Source of the DNA: Janthinobacterium violaceinigrum
Lineage (GTDB): Bacteria; Pseudomonadota; Gammaproteobacteria; Burkholderiales; Burkholderiaceae_D
DNA: 64,000 bases
Direction: 5' to 3'
NCBI RefSeq assembly: GCF_009208555.1
Contig: NZ_WFLI01000025.1
Location: 1 to 64,000 of the forward strand
Made by a program: the position numbers and the translations under genes. Below are positions 55,322-64,000 of this stretch, piece by piece (positions within the stretch are counted from its first letter, which is position 1; each line of letters begins with the position of its first letter). The notes beneath the pieces were generated by a model that saw only the letters and a list, made by a program, of their open reading frames with translations, did no database searches and was not told the DNA's origin.

Positions 55322-56224
55322 CTAGCGTGCGGCGATGGCGTTGCTGCGGTATGGCGGCAAGGCGTCCACGCTGACACCCTTGCTGCGCGCATATAAGGGC
55401 AGCACTTGCGCCATGTGGCTGTTCATCTGCGAGATGCGGTCGCTGCCCGATGGGTGGGTCGAAAGGAATTCCGGCGGCGCGCCCTTGCTGACTGCCGCCA
55501 TCTTCTGCCACAGCACCACGCCGGCGCGCGGGTCGAAACCGGCGCGCGCGGCCAGGTCCATGCCGATCAGGTCCGCTTCGCGCTCGTCGTCGCGCGAGAA
55601 CTTCAGCATCACGCCCTTGGCCGCCATATTGGTGGCGGTGCTGGTCAGGTTCGGATCGACGCCGAGCCAGGCCGACAGGCCGGCGCCGGCCAGCTTGGCG
55701 CCCACGGCCGCCAGGTTGCCCTTGCCTGCCTGCGCCTGCGCGTGTTCGCGCAAGGCGTGCGAAATTTCATGGCCCATGACGACGGCCACTTCATCATCCG
55801 TCAGGTTCAGTTTATTCAGGATGCCGCTGTAGAAGGCGATCTGCCCGCCCGGCATGCAGAAAGCGTTCACCTCGTCCGAATTGAGCAGGTTGATCTGCCA
55901 TTGCCAGCTGCTGGCGGCGTCGTTCCAGCGTGCCGCGTACGGGATGATGCGCTGGGCGATGGCGCGCAAGCGTTTCACCTGCGGATCGCTGTCCGGCACG
56001 AGCGCATTTTTTTCCTTGGCCTCGCGCACCAGTTCCGCATACTGCAGTTTCGATTTCTCGTTGAAGTTTTCGCCGCCGGCGAAAATGCGCGTGCCCGACA
56101 AAGGGCGCACCTTGATGCCATCCTGCATCACCTGCTGTTGCGAATGGGCGGACAAGGGCGCCAGCGCGGTGGCGGCGCACAGGCTGGCCAGGACGGCGCA
56201 GCGTTTAAGGGATATTGGTGCCAT
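55322..56224 (-). CDS. M48 family metallopeptidase, exported
   Basis: A 300-residue peptidase with a signal peptide ending LAPLSAHS and the M48 motif HEISH in VVMGHEISHALREH plus the third ligand in EREADLIGMDLAARAG. It resembles BepA/LoiP-type periplasmic M48 proteases that work on outer-membrane proteins, but has no TPR tail. ATG 56224 has GGAGG 7 bases upstream, fixing the start. It overlaps the end of ampG by 20 bases, so the genes are linked; the pseudouridine synthase gene follows. Confidence 0.93.
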   Translation of the reverse strand: MAPISLKRCAVLASLCAATALAPLSAHSQQQVMQDGIKVRPLSGTRIFAGGENFNEKSKLQYAELVREAKEKNALVPDSDPQVKRLRAIAQRIIPYAARWNDAASSWQWQINLLNSDEVNAFCMPGGQIAFYSGILNKLNLTDDEVAVVMGHEISHALREHAQAQAGKGNLAAVGAKLAGAGLSAWLGVDPNLTSTATNMAAKGVMLKFSRDDEREADLIGMDLAARAGFDPRAGVVLWQKMAAVSKGAPPEFLSTHPSGSDRISQMNSHMAQVLPLYARSKGVSVDALPPYRSNAIAAR

Positions 56225-57464
56225 TGGCAGACCTCCATGGAGCAATTTTAGGCAGCATCATCATGGCCGGGAAGGCCAGGAAGAAGCACACGATGAAAAA
56301 CGAGAACCAGCCCAGCTCGGCAACGAGAAAACCCACCGAGGCATTGATCAGGGTGCGCGGCACGGCGCTCAGGCTGGAAAACAGCGCATATTGCGTGGCC
56401 GTGTAGCGCGGGTCCGTGGTGCGCGACAGGAACGCGACAAACGCGGCCGCCCCCAGGCCCAGGCTGGCAAAGGCTTCGAAGCCGATCACGGCGCTCAACA
56501 GCATGGTATTCGGCCCCACCTGCGCCAGCCAGGCGAAACCCAGAATCGCGATGGCCTGCAGCGCGCCAAACACCCACAGGCCCCGGTTGATGCCCAGCTT
56601 GAGCATCCACACGCCGCCCACCACGCCGCCGGCCAGGCTGGCCCAGAAACCCGTGGTGTTGGCGGCCAGGCCGATCTGCGTCATGGAAAAACCCAGGTCC
56701 AGGTAAAACTTCGTCGCCAGCGCCGTGGCCATGCTGTCGCCGATTTTGTAGAGTAATACGAAGGCGAGGATCCACATTGCGTTACGCCAGCCATCGCGCG
56801 CGATGAACTCCTGGAACGGCAGGATGATCGCTTCGCGCATGGTCTTCGGCGGCGAACCGTACACGGTGGGCTCCCTGATCAGCAAGGTGCACACGAGGCC
56901 AGGCAGCATGAAGGCGGCCGTGATCCAGAACACGGGCTGCCACGGCATGCGGTCGGCCAGGATCAGCGACAGCGCGCCCGGCACCATGCCCGCCACCTTG
57001 TACGCGTTGACGATGACGGCGGCGCCCAGGCCCTGCTCGTTGTCGCTGAGGATTTCGCGCCGGTAGGCGTCGATGACGATGTCCTGGCTGGCGGAGAGGA
57101 AGGCCACGCCGCCCGCAGCGGCCGCGATCAGGCCGATCTGCGTGAGCGGATCGAGCATGCCCATGCCGCCGATGGAAAAGAACAGCGCCACCTGCGTCAG
57201 GGCCATCCAGCCGCGCCGGCGGCCCAGCCCCAGGATGCGGTAGCGGTCCATCAGGGGCGCCCACAGGAATTTCCAGATATACGGGAACTGCACCAGGGCG
57301 AACAGCCCCAGCGCCTTGACGTTCAGGCCCGACTTGGCCAGCCATGCCTGCAGCAGATACAGCAGGATGAACAGGGGCAGGCCGGAACTGAAGCCCAGCA
57401 CCAGCACGGCCAGCATGCGGCCATTGGCATAGGAACGCCAGCCTGGCGCCAGGCTTGTGCTCAT
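56205..57464 (-). CDS. ampG: Muropeptide MFS transporter AmpG
   Basis: A 419-residue permease of the major facilitator type with 12 or so transmembrane helices. AmpG imports anhydromuropeptides for cell-wall recycling and beta-lactamase control. Family blocks are ANGRMLAVLVLGFSSGLPLF, KFLWAPLMDRY, SASQDIVIDAYRREIL and the later TDPRYTATQYALFSSLSAVP. ATG 57464 overlaps the metW stop as TGATG and is preferred to a TTG one codon before. The M48 gene begins within its last 20 bases. Confidence 0.94.
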   Translation of the reverse strand: MSTSLAPGWRSYANGRMLAVLVLGFSSGLPLFILLYLLQAWLAKSGLNVKALGLFALVQFPYIWKFLWAPLMDRYRILGLGRRRGWMALTQVALFFSIGGMGMLDPLTQIGLIAAAAGGVAFLSASQDIVIDAYRREILSDNEQGLGAAVIVNAYKVAGMVPGALSLILADRMPWQPVFWITAAFMLPGLVCTLLIREPTVYGSPPKTMREAIILPFQEFIARDGWRNAMWILAFVLLYKIGDSMATALATKFYLDLGFSMTQIGLAANTTGFWASLAGGVVGGVWMLKLGINRGLWVFGALQAIAILGFAWLAQVGPNTMLLSAVIGFEAFASLGLGAAAFVAFLSRTTDPRYTATQYALFSSLSAVPRTLINASVGFLVAELGWFSFFIVCFFLAFPAMMMLPKIAPWRSANGTNIP

Positions 57465-58075
57465 CAATGCACCGCTTTTTTACGCAGGCGGAAGACGGCC
57501 AGGTCGCCACGCAGGTTGGGCAGCACGGAGACCATCCTGCCTTCGGCCAGGGCCACGCATTCGATCACTTCCAGGCCGCATTCCTCGGCCAGTTCGCGGA
57601 AGTCGTTGATGGTAGCGCAGCGCACGTTGGGCGTGTCGTACCACTGGTAGGGCAGCGATTTCGACACGGGCATGCGCCCTTTCAGCAATGCCACGCGGTG
57701 CGGCCAATAGGCGAAATTGGGGAAGGAGACGATGGCTTCGGCGCCCACGCGCACGATGTCGCGCAGCAGCGGCTCGACCTGCTTCATCATCTGCAGGGAC
57801 GACAGGCACAGCACCGTATCGAAGCTGTTGTCGCCAAAGACGGCCAAGCCCTTTTCCATGTCCTGCTGGATCACGTTGACGCCGCGCAGGGTGCTGGCCA
57901 GCACCTTGTCGTCGGCGATCTCGATGCCATAGCCGCTGCACTCCTTGTCGCTTTGCAGGTACTGCAGCATCACGCCGTCGCCGCAGCCCACGTCCAGCAC
58001 ATGCGCGTTGTCCGGCACCCAGTGGGCGATGAAGGCCAGGTCGGGGCGCAGCGCGCTCAATTCGTCGAAAGTCAT
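57464..58075 (-). CDS. metW: Methionine biosynthesis protein MetW
   Basis: A 203-residue AdoMet-binding-fold protein with HVLDVGCGDGVMLQYL (motif I) and the MetW-typical SFPNFAYWPHRVALL and LPYQWYDTPNVRCATINDF. MetW works together with MetX in homoserine acylation in proteobacteria. ATG 58075 overlaps the metX stop as ATGA, so metX and metW are coupled; ampG follows with a one-base overlap. Confidence 0.96.
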   Translation of the reverse strand: MTFDELSALRPDLAFIAHWVPDNAHVLDVGCGDGVMLQYLQSDKECSGYGIEIADDKVLASTLRGVNVIQQDMEKGLAVFGDNSFDTVLCLSSLQMMKQVEPLLRDIVRVGAEAIVSFPNFAYWPHRVALLKGRMPVSKSLPYQWYDTPNVRCATINDFRELAEECGLEVIECVALAEGRMVSVLPNLRGDLAVFRLRKKAVH

Positions 58076-59271
58076 GCGGTCTCCTTGGCGCCCTGGCGGA
58101 CGGCGGTGTTCTGTGCTGCGGCGGGCGCGCCCGCCGTGATGTCATGCCATACCTGGCCGTAATAGGCGCGCACCATGTTCATGTAGCGCGGGTCTTCCAG
58201 CAGGAAGGCGTCGTGGCCGTGCGGCGCGTCGATCTCGGCATACGTGACCTGGCGGCGATTGCACACCAGGGCTTCGACGATTTCGCGGCTGCGCTCGGGC
58301 GAGAAACGCCAGTCGGTGGAAAACGAGGCGAGGAAGAACTTGGCCTTGGTGCCCGACAGGGCCTTGGCCAGGTCGCCGCCATGCGCGCGCGCCGGATCGA
58401 AATAATCGAGCGCCTTGGTGATCAACAGATACGTATTGGCGTCGAAGTATTCGGAGAACTTGTCGCCCTGGTAGCGCAGGTACGATTCGATCTCGAAGTC
58501 GATGCCGAAGCCGAATTTGTAGTCGCCCGTCTGCGCCGCATCGCGCAGCTTGCGGCCGAATTTTTCGGCCATGTCGTCGTTCGACAGATAGGTGATGTGG
58601 CCCACCATGCGCGCCACGCGCAAGCCGTTCTTCGGCACCACGCCGTGCGCATAAAAGTCGCCGCCGCAGTAATCGGGGTCGGACAGGATGGCCTGGCGCG
58701 CCACGTCGTTGAAGGCGATGTTTTGCGCCGACAGCTTGGCCGTCGAGGCGATCACCACGCAGTGGCGCAGGCGCTCGGGGAACATGATGCTCCACGCCAG
58801 CGCCTGCATGCCGCCCAGGGAGCCGCCCATCACGGCGGCGAACTGCGTGATGCCCAGTTCATCGGCCAGACGCGCCTGCGCGCTGACCCAGTCTTCCACC
58901 GTGACGACGGGGAATGAGGCGCCGTACGGCTTGCCGGTAGCGGGATTGGTGTGCATGGGGCCCGTCGAGCCGAAGCAGGAACCCAGGTTATTGACGCCGA
59001 TGACGAAGAATTTGTCGGTGTCGAGCGGCTTGCCCGGTCCCACCATATTGTCCCACCAGCCCGTGCTTTTCGGCTCGTCCGCATACACGCCGGCCACGTG
59101 GTGCGAGGCGTTCAGGGCGTGGCAGACCAGCACCGCATTCGATCTGTCGGCGTTCAGGGTGCCGTAGGTTTCATACATCAACATATAGTCTTGCAGCGAT
59201 GCTCCGCTTTGCAGCTGCAAAGGTTGCGCAAAATACATGGTTTGCGGCGAAACGATTCCAATGGATGACAT
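58072..59271 (-). CDS. metX: Homoserine O-acyltransferase MetX
   Basis: A 399-residue alpha/beta-hydrolase-fold enzyme that acylates homoserine for methionine synthesis. The nucleophile Ser lies in GGSLGGMQALAWS, with NNLGSCFGSTGP, and the Asp and His of the triad in the later FSTDWRFSP and DAPHGHDAF. Whether it uses acetyl- or succinyl-CoA is not settled by inspection; in Burkholderiales paired with MetW the succinyl form is common. ATG 59271 is the family start (SSIGIVSPQTMYFAQPL). It has no clear ribosome site and lies directly behind a structured leader. Confidence 0.94.
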   Translation of the reverse strand: MSSIGIVSPQTMYFAQPLQLQSGASLQDYMLMYETYGTLNADRSNAVLVCHALNASHHVAGVYADEPKSTGWWDNMVGPGKPLDTDKFFVIGVNNLGSCFGSTGPMHTNPATGKPYGASFPVVTVEDWVSAQARLADELGITQFAAVMGGSLGGMQALAWSIMFPERLRHCVVIASTAKLSAQNIAFNDVARQAILSDPDYCGGDFYAHGVVPKNGLRVARMVGHITYLSNDDMAEKFGRKLRDAAQTGDYKFGFGIDFEIESYLRYQGDKFSEYFDANTYLLITKALDYFDPARAHGGDLAKALSGTKAKFFLASFSTDWRFSPERSREIVEALVCNRRQVTYAEIDAPHGHDAFLLEDPRYMNMVRAYYGQVWHDITAGAPAAAQNTAVRQGAKETA

Positions 59272-59291
59272 GTGTGTCGGTTTATAAAAGG

Positions 59292-59392
59292 GGGGCGGCC
59301 CCACGGGCCATGGTCGATGCAGCACCGCGATGATAGGTGCTGCAACTTTAGCATCAGGACACCTCTTGCCGCGCGCGAGGTGCCCTGATGCT
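59292..59392 (-). promoter_or_regulatory. Structured leader before metX (three hairpins)
   Basis: On the minus strand three stems follow the ptsI stop. The first is a 16-bp stem with one mismatch (59350-59392, arms AGCATCAGG...CACCTC). The second is a perfect 8-bp stem GCAGCACC / GGTGCTGC with a 9-base loop (59319-59343). The third is a short GGGG/CCCC hairpin ending in TTTT just before metX (about 59287-59304). Only the last has a T-run. The first may end ptsI; together they look like an attenuator, but I cannot match a known riboswitch. Confidence 0.45.
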
Positions 59393-59406
59393 GATAAAGC
59401 GACAGT

Positions 59407-61149
<1,743 letters not shown>

Positions 61150-61193
61150 GGGGTGACCTGTCGGAATGCGGCTGCGGCTGCGTTCGGCGGGCA

Positions 61194-61463
61194 TTACTCG
61201 CCTTCGCCAAACCTGTCATTAATCAGGGCGGTGAGGGCATCGACACATGCCTGCTCGTCATCGCCCTCGGCTTCCAGGGTCACTTTCGCGCCCTTGCCGG
61301 CGGCCAGCATCATCACGCCCATGATGGACTTGGCGTTGATGCGGCGCGCGTTGCGGGTCAGCCAGACGTCGCTCTTGAACTTGGCGGCGAGCTGGGTAAA
61401 TTTGGCGGAGGCGCGTGCGTGCAGTCCCAGCTTGTTGATGATTTCGAGTTCTTTTTGAATCAT
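61194..61463 (-). CDS. ptsH: Phosphocarrier protein HPr
   Basis: An 89-residue HPr. Active-site His15 stands in GLHARAS and the regulatory Ser46 in NAKSIMGVMMLAA, at exactly the usual positions. Ser46 implies possible control by HPr kinase, common in betaproteobacteria. ATG 61463 gives the family start (IQKELEIINKLGLHARA). It lies between the EIIA and Enzyme I genes. Confidence 0.97.
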   Translation of the reverse strand: MIQKELEIINKLGLHARASAKFTQLAAKFKSDVWLTRNARRINAKSIMGVMMLAAGKGAKVTLEAEGDDEQACVDALTALINDRFGEGE

Positions 61464-61555
61464 TTTTGTATGGTCTCTATCCCTGAATGCACTACGCTGA
61501 TGACAATCTTGGCCTATAAAACCCGCCGCCTTCAGGGCGGCGGCCATGCACTTCC

Positions 61556-61966
61556 CTATTCGCCTACGCGGATGCGGTTATCGACGCGCACGGCGCCGCT
61601 TTGCGCACCGGCCAGCGCCATCTCCACCACCACGTCGAGCGTGTCGCGGCGATACGTGATGGCGCGCAGCAGCATCGGCAGGCTGATGCCGGCGATGACT
61701 TCCACCCGGCCCGCATCGGCCAGCTTGTTGCAGCAGTTCGACGGCGTGCCGCCCTTCACGTCGGTAATCACCAGCACGCCGGAACCGTCGTCGAGGCGGC
61801 AGATGGCTTCCGACGCCAGCTTCTGCACTTCCGCCAGGTCCTGGTCGGCGACGACGTCGATGGCTTCAAAACGTTCCGTTGGCCCCCGAAACACATGCGC
61901 GCAGGCGGCGATGAATGCCTGTCCCAGCGGTGCGTGTGTCATGAGCAAAATCCCTACCATGGTCAT
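61556..61966 (-). CDS. PTS mannose-type EIIA component
   Basis: A 136-residue EIIA of the mannose family with the phospho-His in LLMTHAPLGQAF (His11 from this start) and the VLVITDVKGGTPSN loop. No EIIB, EIIC or EIID is nearby, so it probably transmits PTS state to regulators and does not import sugar. The start at 61966 overlaps the gshB stop as ATGA; ATG 61960, two codons later, is equally possible. This places PTS genes in the same transcript as glutathione genes. Confidence 0.93.
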   Translation of the reverse strand: MTMVGILLMTHAPLGQAFIAACAHVFRGPTERFEAIDVVADQDLAEVQKLASEAICRLDDGSGVLVITDVKGGTPSNCCNKLADAGRVEVIAGISLPMLLRAITYRRDTLDVVVEMALAGAQSGAVRVDNRIRVGE

Positions 61967-62931
61967 TTCACCTTCTGGTGCTGCTGTGCTTGCGCAACGC
62001 CATGCTCGACGGCGTCGACAAACATGGCCGCCACATCAAAGCCCGTCTGCTGCATGATTTCCTGGAAGCAGGTTGGGCTGGTGACGTTGACTTCCGTCAG
62101 ATAGTCGCCGATCACGTCCAATCCTACCAGCATCAGGCCACGCGCGGCCAGGATCGGGCCCAGCTTTTCAGCGATTTCCAGGTCGCGCGCCGTCAATGGC
62201 TGCGCCACGCCCGTGCCGCCGGCAGCCAGGTTGCCCCGGACTTCGCCCGCCTGCGGGATGCGCGCCAGCGAAAACGGTACCGGCTTGCCGCCGATGACGA
62301 GGATGCGCTTGTCGCCCTTGACGATGTCGGCGATGAAACGCTGGGCCATGATGGTCTGCGCGCCGTTCTCCGTCAGCGTCTCGATGATGGCGCCCAGGTT
62401 CAGGCCATCGGCCTTGACGCGGAAGATGCCCGTGCCGCCCATGCCGTCGAGCGGCTTGAAGATGACGTCCTGGTGCTTGGCGTGGAAGGCGCGCAGGCGC
62501 GCTTCGTTCGACGTCACCAGGGTCGGCGAAGTGAATTCGGAAAACTGCGCAATGGCCAGCTTTTCATTGTTGTCGCGGATGGCGGACGGCTTGTTGAAGA
62601 CGTGCGCGCCCTGCTTTTCCGCCAGTTCCAGCAGATACGTGCCGTACACGTATTCCATGTCGAACGGCGGGTCCTTGCGCTCGATGATGGCGTCCAGGGC
62701 CGACAGGCGCACTTCCTCGGTGGAAACGACCTTGTACCAGTCGTGCTCGTCGCCCGTCAGCTCGATATGCTTGACCAGTGCCGTGACGATGCCCTCTTCC
62801 AGCGCCATGTCCTTCTGCTCGAAGGCGTAGACGGCGTGGCCGCGTTTGGCCGCCTCGCGCATCATGGCGAAGGTGGAATCTTTGTAAGTCTTGAAGCCTG
62901 CCAGCGGGTCGGCAAGGAATGCAATTTTCAT
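61963..62931 (-). CDS. gshB: Glutathione synthetase
   Basis: A 322-residue ATP-grasp ligase that adds glycine to gamma-glutamylcysteine. Seen motifs are KIAFLADPLAGFKTYKDST, FNKPSAIRDNNEKL, DVIFKPLDGMGGTGIFRV (ATP-grasp loop) and DVIGDYLTEVNVTSPT. ATG 62931 is the family start. It lies downstream of gshA by 97 bases and overlaps the EIIA gene, a linkage typical of betaproteobacteria. Confidence 0.97.
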   Translation of the reverse strand: MKIAFLADPLAGFKTYKDSTFAMMREAAKRGHAVYAFEQKDMALEEGIVTALVKHIELTGDEHDWYKVVSTEEVRLSALDAIIERKDPPFDMEYVYGTYLLELAEKQGAHVFNKPSAIRDNNEKLAIAQFSEFTSPTLVTSNEARLRAFHAKHQDVIFKPLDGMGGTGIFRVKADGLNLGAIIETLTENGAQTIMAQRFIADIVKGDKRILVIGGKPVPFSLARIPQAGEVRGNLAAGGTGVAQPLTARDLEIAEKLGPILAARGLMLVGLDVIGDYLTEVNVTSPTCFQEIMQQTGFDVAAMFVDAVEHGVAQAQQHQKVK

Positions 62932-63028
62932 GGTGCGTCCAATCGGGGAGCCTGGATAAGGAATGCTTGATTCTAGCCGAGATCGCCAGGCACAGTAGTC
63001 ACCGCGCCCGGCAAGCCGCAGGGATGGA

Positions 63029-64000
63029 TCAATACACCTCGGGATTCGGGTCCGTGCGCTCCATTTCCAGCGACGCGGCCAGCAAGGCCAGGCGCGCCAC
63101 CACGCCATACACATAGAAGCGGTTCGGCGCGGCCGTGCCCGGCTTGGCCTTCAAGTCCGGCACGGCATGCTGCTGGGCAAACGCCAGCGGCACGTACTGC
63201 GAACCGGGCGCGTTCAGGTTCTGGTCCACACCCCGCTCCGCATGCACGCGGTAGAAGCCGCCCACCACATAGCGGTCGATCATGTAGACGACAGGCTCGG
63301 CCACGGCATCCTTGATGCTTTCAAAGGTGGGCACGCCTTCCTGGATGATCACGTCCGTGACGACCTTGCCGTCCTTGACGATGGACATCTTGTCGCGCTG
63401 CTTGCGCGACAGGTCGCGCACTTCGCTGGCGTCGCGCACCGTCATGATGCCCGTGCCATACGTGCCCGCATCGGGCTTGACGATGACGAAGGGCTTTTCC
63501 TTGATGCCGTATTCCTTGTATTTCTTGCGGATCTTGGCCAGCAGCACGTCGACGCTGGCAGCCAGCGCATCCTCGCCCTCGCCTTCCTGGAAATTGACGT
63601 CGCTGCACTTGGCATGGAAGGGATTGAGCATCCACGGGTCGACGTCGATCATCTTGCCGAATTTTTTCACCACTTCATCGTAGGCCGTGTAGTGGTTGCT
63701 CTTGCGGCGCAAGGCCCAGCCCGCGTGCAAGGGCGGCAGCAGGCTTTGCTCATGAATATTTTGCAAGATATCGGGGATGCCGTCCGACAAGTCGTTATTC
63801 AGCAAGATCGTGCACGGGTCGAAATCCTTCAAGCCCAGGCGGCGGCCGTTGTTCAGGCGCACGAGGGGCTCGATGACGAGCATATTGCCATCTGGCAACG
63901 CCAACGGTGTCGGCTGGGTGATGTCGGGCGACCAGGAGCCGAAGCGTACGTGCAGCCCCGTCTGGCGGAAGATCTGCATCAGGCGCGCCACGTTCTGCAG
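63029..64000 (-). CDS. gshA: Glutamate--cysteine ligase, proteobacterial type (5' end beyond the window)
   Basis: The C-terminal 323 residues of a GshA that makes gamma-glutamylcysteine, the first step of glutathione synthesis. It is the type found in Acidithiobacillus and betaproteobacteria, not the E. coli GshA. Blocks present are LVRLNNGRRLGLKDFDPCTI, NPFHAKCSDVNFQEGEGEDA, VIVKPDAGTYGTGIMTVRDA and the FYRVHAERGVDQNLN end region. The frame stays open to the window edge (LQNVARLMQ), and the family length of about 430 means some 100 residues lie outside. It is followed by gshB. Confidence 0.95.
   Translation of the reverse strand: MQNVARLMQIFRQTGLHVRFGSWSPDITQPTPLALPDGNMLVIEPLVRLNNGRRLGLKDFDPCTILLNNDLSDGIPDILQNIHEQSLLPPLHAGWALRRKSNHYTAYDEVVKKFGKMIDVDPWMLNPFHAKCSDVNFQEGEGEDALAASVDVLLAKIRKKYKEYGIKEKPFVIVKPDAGTYGTGIMTVRDASEVRDLSRKQRDKMSIVKDGKVVTDVIIQEGVPTFESIKDAVAEPVVYMIDRYVVGGFYRVHAERGVDQNLNAPGSQYVPLAFAQQHAVPDLKAKPGTAAPNRFYVYGVVARLALLAASLEMERTDPNPEVY

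Noticed and set aside
59272..59406. SAM-II type riboswitch before metX
   Set aside because: The region is structured, but the conserved SAM-II pseudoknot sequences are not visible, so it was reported only as an unclassified leader.

Overview
This window is about 64 kb of GC-rich, densely packed chromosome from a betaproteobacterium. The gene content and order point to Burkholderiales, family Oxalobacteraceae, most like Janthinobacterium or a relative. The supporting sets are dprA-smg-topB opposite def-fmt, rsmB-DUF4390-ntrYX, mreB/mreCD-mrdA-rodA-rlpA next to gatCAB, metXW-ampG, and the gshA-gshB-EIIA-HPr-EI cluster with a DUF3567 gene. The genus is an inference from protein character and synteny; no 16S rRNA or tRNA gene is present. 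Nearly all genes are core housekeeping genes. I see no prophage, insertion sequence, CRISPR array or plasmid function.

Layout. 1-1260: a LysR regulator that stops looking like LysR near the window edge, then a small exported protein. 1307-5560: a phosphate-starvation module with a well-formed Pho box and -10, a lipoprotein alkaline phosphatase, a second secreted paralogue and a His-rich secreted protein, followed by a carboxymuconolactone-decarboxylase-like protein. 5642-12176: topB, smg and dprA on the minus strand, def and fmt on the plus strand. 12293-15420: a surface lipoprotein metalloprotease with Ig-like repeats, then an AT-rich gene-free stretch. 15421-19853: metH, an SPW-repeat membrane protein, a terminator and a REP/BIME-type palindrome pair. 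19850-28092 (minus): an EAL-HDOD protein, a class II glutamine amidotransferase, a DUF3567 protein, then the unit rsmB-DUF4390-ntrY-ntrX-(CobW-like remnant). 28469-34705 (plus): argS, a SPOR protein, dsbA, an SDR, birA, coaX and a second SPOR protein.

34777-41711 (minus): the cell-elongation cluster rlpA, rodA, mrdA, mreD, mreC, with mreB separated from mreC by a strong intrinsic terminator. 42062-45551 (plus): gatC, gatA, gatB, with an ERIC-like palindromic repeat between gatC and gatA. 45747-47374: a BlaI-type repressor with an M56 peptidase whose C-terminus is a TonB-like domain. 47472-52856: an accessory stretch (Gfo/Idh oxidoreductase, two small envelope proteins, Pmp3-like protein, lipase-like hydrolase, LysR, TSUP permease, mini-GNAT, LMW phosphatase-like protein). 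52870-57464: pyrE, xth, RluA-type synthase, M48 peptidase, ampG. 57464-59271: metW and metX behind a structured leader. 59407-64000 (minus): gshA (cut by the window edge), gshB and the PTS-type genes EIIA-Man, ptsH and ptsI.

I found no clearly new multi-gene system. The observations most worth a second look are the M56-TonB fusion under a BlaI repressor, the PhoB-controlled phosphatase pair with its His-rich partner, the CobW-like remnant with a degenerate P-loop coupled to an NtrX that lacks its AAA+ domain, the multi-hairpin metX leader, the ERIC-like repeats, and the apparent breakpoint in the first LysR gene.
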